Below are positions 1 through 5,184 of a DNA stretch of 14,873 nt, piece by piece. The stretch lies in the NCBI GenBank assembly GCA_948468465.1, contig CAOKJJ010000130.1, forward strand, positions 1 to 14,873. Reading direction: 5' to 3'. The stretch is from an uncultured Eubacterium sp. (lineage in GTDB: Bacteria > Bacillota_A > Clostridia > Lachnospirales > Lachnospiraceae). The position numbers and the translations under genes are program-made. How positions within the stretch are numbered: the stretch's first letter is position 1; the number at the start of each line of letters is the position of its first letter. The notes beneath the pieces were generated by a model. That model saw only the letters and a program-made list of their open reading frames with translations, was not told the DNA's origin and made no database searches.

Positions 1-108
1 TTTGCAGATATGGGCTGCATGACCTTTCCCGGAAAACTTTTCATTTGCCTTATACACGCCGCATATTTTGCAGTAATGCCCATGCGGGAGTTTTTTCTTT
101 TTTGCCAT
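1..108 (-). CDS. Small CxxC zinc-binding-like protein, N-terminal part only
   Basis: This open frame runs off the left edge of the window; 36 codons are visible. The readable protein begins with a lysine-rich stretch, then a HYCKICG segment (CxxC), then a KANEKFSGKGHAAHICK segment ending in His-x-x-Cys, which looks like two halves of a zinc knuckle. This wording matches a small Lachnospiraceae family I recognise by its sequence but whose function is unknown to me. The chosen ATG has a GGAGG 11 bases upstream. An in-frame ATG at 126 is an alternative but has a poorly placed ribosome site. It follows the 214-residue gene upstream by about 50 bases on the same strand, so the two are probably co-transcribed. 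The C-terminus is not in the window. Confidence 0.7.
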   Translation of the reverse strand, partial: MAKKKKLPHGHYCKICGVYKANEKFSGKGHAAHICK

Positions 109-160
109 CTGCCATTCATCCTCCATTGTCCTCTGCATCTGTCCATGCATGATTCCAGAA

Positions 161-805
161 TCATTCCAGCCATTCCGGCGGCAGCATGAACTTCCCTCCG
201 CTGTCTCCAATATTTTCAATCCCTAAATATTCCGCAACCGGGCTGGCCAGAAGTTCATCTTCGGTATAAGAATCCAGCATCATAAAATCAAAATCCCAAA
301 AATATGTATTCTCGTAATAATGCAGATCCTCAATCCGCTCCAGTTCCTCCCGCCAGCTTAACCTGACCAGAGCTTCCCCGTCATCCGAATATTCCCGTTC
401 ATCAGGGTATGCCCCGCGCAGGGTTTCCACCACATAATCCCTCTGGCAGGAAAGCGGCTCCTGTGTCCGGATTCCAAGCCTGTCTGCAGTTTCAAGCCTC
501 AACTTTATCAAAGAATACATGACGTACTCCATGACAAGCTCCGGCACAAACTCATATTCCGATTCCAGCAGCGCTTTCAGTCTGAGAAAAACCTTCCCCA
601 TTTTTGCAGCCGGATAATTCTCTGGAAAAAACTCCCGTACCGCACTGCAGAAATCGAAATCATCTTCCTGCGCTTCTTTTCCCCTGCCCGTTTCATAATT
701 CACAATCTCATTTCTGACAAGATCCAGTATATTCCGGTTCAAATACCATGCAATAAGGGCATCTGCCTTTTTATCATCTGTATATTTATGTGGCAGCTTC
801 AGCAT
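161..805 (-). CDS. Unknown 214-residue acidic protein
   Basis: I do not recognise a family. The predicted protein is acidic and mostly alpha-helical in character, with no signal peptide, membrane segment or obvious catalytic motif. The C-terminal third is rich in aromatic and acidic residues (a HYYENTYFWDFDF stretch). A TTG six bases further upstream could extend it by two residues, but GGAGG at 814-818 lies 8 bases before the ATG at 805 and only 2 bases before the TTG, so the ATG is preferred. It heads a minus-strand unit with the CxxC protein at the window edge. It is divergent from mobC, with the oriT-like repeats between them. It could be cargo of the element or flanking chromosome; the sequence does not decide. 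Confidence 0.72.
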   Translation of the reverse strand: MLKLPHKYTDDKKADALIAWYLNRNILDLVRNEIVNYETGRGKEAQEDDFDFCSAVREFFPENYPAAKMGKVFLRLKALLESEYEFVPELVMEYVMYSLIKLRLETADRLGIRTQEPLSCQRDYVVETLRGAYPDEREYSDDGEALVRLSWREELERIEDLHYYENTYFWDFDFMMLDSYTEDELLASPVAEYLGIENIGDSGGKFMLPPEWLE

Positions 806-942
806 TTCCAAATCCTCCGTGCAGACTTTTTATATACAGTTTACCACAGTTTCTCTTACAGCACCACATTAAAAAAGCTGGCTGGATTTTATTTTTTCTT
901 CCAGAAAGGTTCCACGCTGCCTGTCCATTCGGCTTTATATCA

Positions 943-1131
943 GAGGTTATTTTTCCCGCAAAAGTTATCCCGCTTTGCGGGATAACCTCAAAGGGCAAGT
1001 TTCGCCGCGTGGCACAGAAACCCGCTGGCGCGGATTTCTGCTTACGGGCAAAACTTGATGGGGATTCCGCTCCCCATACCCTCGGCTGCATATTCTGGCG
1101 AATATGCAGGATCTGGCTCCTGTTAAAACAG
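943..1131. other. oriT: Candidate origin of transfer (oriT): cluster of inverted repeats
   Basis: Directly upstream of mobC lie several inverted repeats in under 200 bases. A perfect 10-bp repeat with a 3-base loop (GTTATCCCGC, arms 964-973 and 977-986) can alternatively pair GAGGTTAT at 943-950 with 982-989. An 11-bp repeat with one mismatch has loop TGGC (arms 1015-1025 and 1030-1040). A 7-bp perfect repeat (ATGGGGA) spans 1058-1077. A 10-bp perfect repeat, again with loop TGGC, spans 1086-1109. A long-range CAAGTTT/AAACTTG pair (996-1002 and 1051-1057) encloses the second hairpin, and a 5-bp repeat (CTGTT/AACAG) sits at 1120-1131. Such arrays next to mobC are the usual form of an oriT where the relaxosome assembles. 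The nick site cannot be named from sequence alone. Confidence 0.6.
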
Positions 1132-1182
1132 TTGCAGCGCACTGAAAAACCGGTGCGGGAAAAGAAAGGAAGGCATTCATTT

Positions 1183-1617
1183 ATGGCAAGGCCAAAAAAA
1201 GAAAAAGAACTAAAACGGAACCACCGTGTCACGCTCCGCTTTACGGATGTGGAATATGAAGTTATTGCAGAAAACGCAAAAGACGCAAAGATCCCTCTTG
1301 CAGAGTATACACGCTTGCAGGCTCTGAATAAAAAAGTAACTGTAAAATATGAAATCGTGGCAGACGTGCCAGAACTTAAAAAACTGATTGCAGAGTTTGG
1401 AAAAACCGGAAGCAACCTGAACCAGATCGCCCGCCATCTGAACCAGGGCGGCCCGCAGTCTGCGGAAATGCTGAAATCCATCCGGCAGTGCATGGCAGAA
1501 ATTTACACGATGAAATATGAAGTCGTAAAAATGGCAGGCAGCTTTGCCGCCGATGCGCAGCATACAGGCAGTTCCAAAGGGCACCCTCATGGCGGCACTG
1601 AAACACATAACAGTTAA
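1183..1617 (+). CDS. mobC: MobC-family relaxosome accessory protein
   Basis: MobC proteins bind oriT and help the relaxase open and nick DNA for plasmid mobilization. The 144-residue product has an N-terminal lysine-rich tail, a ribbon-helix-helix-like segment (about 15-48, beginning RVTLRF), and the characteristic MobC signature GSNLNQIARHLNQGG at 76-90. The open frame extends upstream to 790, but AAGGAAGG ends 9 bases before the ATG at 1183 and the upstream codons overlap the hairpin array, so this start is firm. The last codons overlap the start of a relaxase remnant at 1589, the normal arrangement for mobC and relaxase. It is one of the few plus-strand genes here. The relaxase it should serve is missing, so it can act only with a relaxase supplied in trans, if at all. 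Confidence 0.88.
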   Translation: MARPKKEKELKRNHRVTLRFTDVEYEVIAENAKDAKIPLAEYTRLQALNKKVTVKYEIVADVPELKKLIAEFGKTGSNLNQIARHLNQGGPQSAEMLKSIRQCMAEIYTMKYEVVKMAGSFAADAQHTGSSKGHPHGGTETHNS

Positions 1618-1645
1618 TACGATACGCTCCCTGCCAGTCTTATAA
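1589..1645 (+). pseudogene. Relaxase gene remnant (first codons only)
   Basis: Inside the 3' end of mobC, an ATG preceded by AAAGG with 8-base spacing starts a new frame. Its first residues, MAALKHIT, resemble the N-terminus of VirD2-like relaxases of Clostridia, which often start MAxLKHI. The frame ends at a TAA after 18 codons. The expected catalytic tyrosine and histidine triad motifs are absent, and I see no relaxase downstream on either strand. The simplest reading is that a deletion or replacement removed the relaxase body, joining its start to the unrelated 3' sequence that precedes the Rpn gene. The identity rests on eight residues plus gene order, so it is moderate. Confidence 0.55.
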
Positions 1646-1720
1646 AATATTGCTTCCTGTGTATTATGATGTTTCATGTCCATTCCGGCTGTTACAGAAA
1701 GCAGCTGATTATGCGAAGCC

Positions 1721-1757
1721 AGCCGCCACAAACCTGCATAAAAGGTTTATGACGGCT
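1721..1757 (-). other. 14-pair hairpin between mobC remnant and rpn
   Basis: Arms 1721-1734 and 1744-1757 pair over 14 positions. Read as minus-strand RNA all 14 positions pair, two of them as G-U wobbles; read on the plus strand the same two positions are C-A mismatches. This suggests the structure matters on the minus strand, in the 3' region of the rpn-like transcript. No T-run follows on that strand, so it may be a processed 3' end or stability element rather than a plain terminator. Confidence 0.4.
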
Positions 1758-1807
1758 GTTTCCTTACGTAACATTTTACTTTGCTGCAAGTTCTTTTTTC
1801 TGCTGTT

Positions 1808-2725
1808 TTATACGGTCTGAAACCTGGCAAGCTGCTCCACTTCTGCAACACTGAGCCCGGAACCAATGGCAACTTCCTCAACTGTCAGCTTTCCAATTTT
1901 CAGCAGCCTTACTGCAGTCCCCTTTGCAGCTTCTTTTTTAGCTTCATCCCTTAACCTCCTGGCTTCTGTTTCGATCAATGCGCCTCTCATGATATCACCT
2001 ACGCCTTTCTGCACATTTTCATACTTCTGCGCAATTTCTTTTATAACATCACCCGTTAAATCAATAATCGTCCGCTTGTCAAATGCCCCGACCACTCCCC
2101 GGCGTTCCAGTCCGTCAAGCCTTTCCAGGATACTCTGGTACTCTGATTTTAACTCTTCCAGTTTCTGCCCGCTGCTGTTATACTCCGGAAAGCTTTTCTC
2201 ATATGAAAAAATATAAAATGGAATCAGAAGCAGCAGGCGTTTTTCAAATATATCATCCAGTGTATAATTCTGTACTTTCATAACCGGCACATCATACCGG
2301 ACTGTCCCTCCCGGTGTAATGATGACATATTTCATTTTGTCCGGCGTATTTTTGTATGTCCTAAGATACAGCACTGCCGTATTTGGAAATGTCACCGTCA
2401 GCGTTTCTTCCGTAACTTCCCCTTCATCCAGCGCTATCTGCGCATCGTATTCAAAAAGCCGGACTGTGATCCTGCCATCCGGCAGGCTGCTTTCACATTC
2501 AAGATGGTACTTTTTTATTATCCTTCCAGTGATCCTGAAATTAGTGTCTGTTATCCGCTCTTTATCAGCTGCATCCTGCTGGTCTATAAAATGTTCGTTG
2601 GGAAGGAATTCAATCTTTTCATCCCCGGTATATTCTTCCCCAAAAATCTCGTTGATCACTGGAATGATCAGCTTCCTGCAGTCATTTAGTATTGTCCGGA
2701 ATGCACCGTCATATATATTGCCCAT
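1808..2725 (-). CDS. Rpn-type PD-(D/E)XK nuclease / putative transposase
   Basis: The 305-residue product resembles Rpn (recombination-promoting nuclease, PDDEXK_2-like) proteins. It opens with MGNIYDGAFRTILND, and a candidate catalytic core follows: D60 (in ITDTNF) and E76/E78 in HLECES. A charged helical region follows (about 185-275), then a short C-terminal helix-turn-helix-like segment (277-301, KIGKLTVEEVA and GLSVAEVEQLAR) common at the end of this family. Family members nick or cut DNA and promote RecA-independent recombination. A longer frame to 2782 exists, but only the ATG at 2725 has an upstream purine-rich site (GGGG, 8 bases away). It stands alone between mobC and the replication module. 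Length is normal and no break is seen. Activity is inferred from family only. Confidence 0.72.
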   Translation of the reverse strand: MGNIYDGAFRTILNDCRKLIIPVINEIFGEEYTGDEKIEFLPNEHFIDQQDAADKERITDTNFRITGRIIKKYHLECESSLPDGRITVRLFEYDAQIALDEGEVTEETLTVTFPNTAVLYLRTYKNTPDKMKYVIITPGGTVRYDVPVMKVQNYTLDDIFEKRLLLLIPFYIFSYEKSFPEYNSSGQKLEELKSEYQSILERLDGLERRGVVGAFDKRTIIDLTGDVIKEIAQKYENVQKGVGDIMRGALIETEARRLRDEAKKEAAKGTAVRLLKIGKLTVEEVAIGSGLSVAEVEQLARFQTV

Positions 2726-2913
2726 ATTAATTACCCCGCCTGCTTTCGCTTGCTTTCTGATTTTATAATACCATCTTTTCATTTCAAATTCAATCAGCTA
2801 TACACAATGCCATATACTATTTTCTGTTACTGATATAAGATTTTCTGGATACAAACATATATTGATAAAGGCGCCAGACTGCAGCACTGCATAAGATAAA
2901 TTAAATGGAAAAG

Positions 2914-2935
2914 CCCTGTTTTCAATGAAACAGGG
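2914..2935. terminator. Hairpin CCCTGTTT/AAACAGGG, possible terminator
   Basis: Perfect 8-bp inverted repeat with a six-base loop, flanked by AAAAG on the left and GAGGCTTT on the right. A secondary AAAGCC/GGCTTT pairing encloses it. No strong T-run follows on either strand, so termination is only possible. A similar AAACAGG stem recurs in the hairpin at 12272-12296. Confidence 0.4.
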
Positions 2936-3021
2936 TGAGGCTTTACATTACTGTTCATTTTTATAACATCTCATATACACTAAACTGCGGTTAACCCCAT
3001 CCCCCTGTCCTCTTCCCATAA

Positions 3022-3161
3022 AATAACACTTTTCTGCTTCCCGGAAGTATACAGCAGATGGATTTTTGTGTCAATGGCAGGGGCTCCGCCAGCTCCTCCG
3101 TCGCTCCATTGACACAAAAATCCATCTGCTGTTTATAGCGCCTAAGCAGAAAAGCCTTATT
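3022..3161. repeat. 140-bp nested palindrome
   Basis: The inner arms, 3051-3077 and 3106-3132, are perfect 27-bp inverted copies around a 28-base loop (3078-3105). Outside an 11-by-11-base internal loop, outer arms 3022-3039 and 3144-3161 match over 16 of 18 positions, the inner 11 perfectly. The loop and its edge carry three GCTCC motifs on the plus strand, read as GGAGC on the minus strand. No T-run follows either arm, so it is not an ordinary terminator. No reverse transcriptase or transposase lies beside it. It sits downstream of the repA/xre/sigma genes. Function unknown; a structured RNA, a palindromic miniature element or a single-strand origin-like site are all possible. Confidence 0.85.
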
Positions 3162-3314
3162 GTGAACGCAGGGTTCATTCCGCTTATTTTTTATTCCACA
3201 GGCTTTCCGTTTCTATTACCCGCAGCTTTTCCTGTCTGCGCCGGGTTGAGGCCATCCCCATCCCTGTTTTTAGGCCATTCCCGCATGGTTCCAGTATAAA
3301 AGATTACCACACAT

Positions 3315-3359
3315 TTTCCACAGCATGCCGTCTGTACCGCCAGTCTGTCCACAGCACGC
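3315..3359. repeat. Two 14-base direct repeats, 31 bases apart
   Basis: TTTCCACAGCATGC at 3315-3328 and TGTCCACAGCACGC at 3346-3359 match at 12 of 14 positions. The first sits inside TTTTCCACA (3314-3322), which fits a relaxed DnaA-box consensus. They lie just downstream of the second sigma-like gene. Whether they are protein-binding sites or chance is unknown. Confidence 0.35.
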
Positions 3360-3394
3360 CCGCATAAAACAGCGCGGATATGGATACAAACAGG

Positions 3395-3850
3395 CTAAAA
3401 GCAGCCGCTTATAATCCCCCTGCTTTCCATTTCTACGCGGAGCCGCCTGAGAATCCTGTCCCGGCGTTTCCGTATGCTTTTCCGGCTGCACCCGTATGAC
3501 CGCGCGGCATCCGTGACTGTCATTTCCTCAAAAAAGAGCATCCACAGCAGCCGTATGTCCTGTTCCGGCAGGCAGCCTACGCTTTCACGGAGTTTTTCCA
3601 TGCAGGCTGCTCTTATTGCATTTTCTTCCGGCGTGTTTTCCCAGTACCCGCCGGGGATGGCCGGGTGGATATTTTCGCCCAGCGTTTCAAGGCTGCAGAC
3701 GCCGTGCGCCCGTTTTTTCTCCATCTGGTACCTCTCCCTGCGCCCTGCCCGGTGCCATTCCAGGTAAACTTCCCTTGTCACTTCCACGAATGTCCCGCTG
3801 TCTGCCCGCAGCATGTATTTTTCCCGTTCGGAGGGCTTTTTTCCACGCAT
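3395..3850 (-). CDS. Sigma-70 region-4-like protein (second of pair)
   Basis: The 151-residue product carries a C-terminal helix-turn-helix of sigma-70 region-4 type (about 85-138: LPEQDIRLLWMLFFEEMTV then DAARSYGCSRKSIRKRR). Its N-terminal half (MRGKKPSEREK, then TREVYLEWHRAGRRERYQ) is a pattern I associate with putative sigma factors on Clostridia conjugative and integrative elements. Region 2, needed for -10 recognition, is not evident, so it may be an accessory or regulatory protein rather than a complete sigma factor. The frame extends to 3910, but GGAGGAATTAAA immediately precedes the ATG at 3850, fixing the start. It follows the first sigma-like gene by 13 bases, so the two are co-transcribed. 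It probably controls element genes; no target is shown. Confidence 0.72.
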   Translation of the reverse strand: MRGKKPSEREKYMLRADSGTFVEVTREVYLEWHRAGRRERYQMEKKRAHGVCSLETLGENIHPAIPGGYWENTPEENAIRAACMEKLRESVGCLPEQDIRLLWMLFFEEMTVTDAARSYGCSRKSIRKRRDRILRRLRVEMESRGIISGCF

Positions 3851-3863
3851 TTTAATTCCTCCC

Positions 3864-4481
3864 TCATGCTGTCCCGTTTCCGGCGTGCATCCTGGCGAGC
3901 GATTTTGCAAGGATTCTGGAAACAGCCGAAACCGTAATGCCGAGTTCTTCCGCTATCTGCCGTTCTGTTTTCTGCTCCAGGTAAAACAGTACAGTTGCCC
4001 GCCGCTGCCTTTCTGTCAGCACAGATAAAAGACCTTCCACAGTTTCCGCCCGGATAATGCCGTCCAGCGCACTTTCCGCACCAGATCCGGAGTACAGTCC
4101 TCCCCATTCCTCTGATGCGGCGCTGTACGACACACTCCATCCCTGTTCCCTGGAAGCGAGGTTGCGGAACAGGCGGTCCTCGCCCTCAAGCACAAGGCGC
4201 AGGTACCACGCCTCCCCGTCAAACATCCTGCCGCCGATGCTGCACGGGCTGCTGCCGGAATCATAGCAGTACCCGCTGCATGCATGGATGCGGAACACGG
4301 TTGCACCCCTGCCCGCATGGTAAACAGCGTAGCCGTTCCTGTAGGCCGCTATCCCGGCGCTTTCCCCTATTTTCCTTTCCGCGATCAGCTTTCCGGATGA
4401 CCGTAGTTCCCGCGCTGTCGGCGTTTTCTGTCCTGACGGTGCAGTTTCCGCCATGTTTTTCAGTTCCCTTAATGTCAGCAT
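3864..4481 (-). CDS. Sigma-70 region-4-like element protein (first of pair)
   Basis: This 205-residue protein has an N-terminal domain (about 1-110, including TARELRSSGKLIAE, NGYAVYHAGRGATVFR and LVLEGEDRL) of the kind found on many Lachnospiraceae plasmids and integrative elements. A short variable linker leads to a C-terminal sigma-70 region-4 helix-turn-helix (149-198: LTERQRRATVLFYLEQKTER, then QIAEELGITVSAVSRILAK). The ATG at 4481 has AAAGG eight bases upstream; the longer frame to 4514 lacks a site. The neighbouring downstream gene encodes a second region-4-like protein, and XRE and repA genes lie upstream on the same strand, so it belongs to the replication/regulation module. Its role as a transcription regulator is inferred from the domain. 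Confidence 0.72.
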   Translation of the reverse strand: MLTLRELKNMAETAPSGQKTPTARELRSSGKLIAERKIGESAGIAAYRNGYAVYHAGRGATVFRIHACSGYCYDSGSSPCSIGGRMFDGEAWYLRLVLEGEDRLFRNLASREQGWSVSYSAASEEWGGLYSGSGAESALDGIIRAETVEGLLSVLTERQRRATVLFYLEQKTERQIAEELGITVSAVSRILAKSLARMHAGNGTA

Positions 4482-4773
4482 GCCAGCCGCCTTTCCACGG
4501 GCGGCCGGAAACATGCTGCATACACAGGCCAGAAAAGGCAGCGGAAAACAGCTTCCGGCGCACCCGTTTTTTTTACGGGGTCCGAAGCCCTCCCTGCTGC
4601 CTTTTCCATGCCGCAGCCCGCCTTTATGCGGTTATGGGATGCGGCATACATGGAACGGCGGCGGATTTTCCGCACTGTCCTGTCCCATGCTGCCAGTCTA
4701 CCTTATCCGCGCAGTATTTTCCCTGGCAGATGTGGTGGAATTACCCACCATACATGTTGGATTTAATCTGTTT
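4482..4773. other. 292-base gap without a supported gene
   Basis: GC-rich spacer between the XRE gene and the first sigma-like gene. Minus-strand frames here are short or proline/arginine-rich and lack ribosome sites. A loose stem-loop (GCTTC and CCCGT arms around a T-tract near 4550-4590) and a small GGTGG/CCACC hairpin near 4733-4750 are visible. It may hold a promoter for the sigma-like pair; no convincing -35/-10 pair was found. Confidence 0.45.
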
Positions 4774-5136
4774 TTACCCCTGGCGGTTCTTTTCCAGGGC
4801 ATCCGCCAGAGCGTTCACAGTCTGCGCCACAACTGCCTGCTCCCCTTTTTCCATGCGGCTCATGCGACTTAAAATGCTTTTTATGTGCCTGTCCCCGCTG
4901 TCCGGCTTTTCCTCCCGGCAGAGCAGGCTGCCCGCATCTGCGCCGAGCGCCTGTGCCAGTTTCCGGAATGTCTCCACGTACATTTCCGTCAGCCCTCCCT
5001 CAATCCGGCTGACCGTATTCGGGCTGATGCCCGCTTTTTCCGCAAGCGTTTCCTGTGACATCCCCGCCGAAAGCCGCAGTTCCCTTATGCGGCTGCCGAG
5101 GCGGATCAGCTCCTGTGATTCTGCACGGTTCCCCAA
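4774..5136 (-). CDS. XRE-family helix-turn-helix regulator
   Basis: The 120-residue product has a complete Cro/C1-type helix-turn-helix at about 10-72 (IRELRLSAGMSQETLAEKAG, then ISPNTVSRIEGG and LAQALGADAGSLL). A C-terminal charged tail (about 75-120) may serve dimerization. It starts with TTG at 5136: GGAGG lies 7 bases upstream and no ATG is placed as well. A TTG start may lower its translation. It follows repA by 48 bases on the same strand and probably shares its message, so a role in controlling repA copy number or element genes is likely but inferred. No signal peptide or membrane segment is seen. Confidence 0.85.
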   Translation of the reverse strand: MGNRAESQELIRLGSRIRELRLSAGMSQETLAEKAGISPNTVSRIEGGLTEMYVETFRKLAQALGADAGSLLCREEKPDSGDRHIKSILSRMSRMEKGEQAVVAQTVNALADALEKNRQG

Positions 5137-5184
5137 AATCTCCCCTCCCTCCGGTTCCGGCCTGCCGGCGGTATCCTGCCATGG

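Larger units (their letters stand above)
2726..3394. other. Gene-poor region with hairpins and a long palindrome
   Basis: This 670-base stretch holds no gene I can support. It contains the 5' region of the rpn-like gene, an 8-bp perfect hairpin at 2914-2935, the nested palindrome at 3022-3161, and a pair of 14-base direct repeats near 3315-3359. A 31-codon minus-strand frame (3191-3286) has only a weak ribosome site and was not accepted. The plus-strand frame over 3066-3299 reads through the palindrome and is not credible. Confidence 0.6.

Noticed and set aside
790..1182. N-terminal extension of the mobC frame (and an antisense frame over the same stretch)
   Set aside because: The extension translates through the oriT-like hairpins, has no ribosome site at its first ATG, and mobC has a well placed site before 1183.
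1..3000. Search for a second copy of the tRNA-Arg 3' end (other att site)
   Set aside because: No matching segment to the T-arm/acceptor sequence was seen by eye at the left side, so the far end of the element is probably outside the window.
3022..3161. The palindrome considered as a retron non-coding RNA
   Set aside because: No reverse transcriptase gene is present in the window and the typical msr small hairpins are not visible; kept only as an unexplained structure.
3191..3286. A 31-codon minus-strand frame beginning MREWPKN
   Set aside because: Weak ribosome site, no homologue recognised, and low-complexity hydrophilic content; noted only as possible.
4475..4675. A 66-codon minus-strand frame in the gap before the sigma-like pair
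   Set aside because: No ribosome site, biased Arg/Pro/Cys composition, and it overlaps the true start of the next gene.
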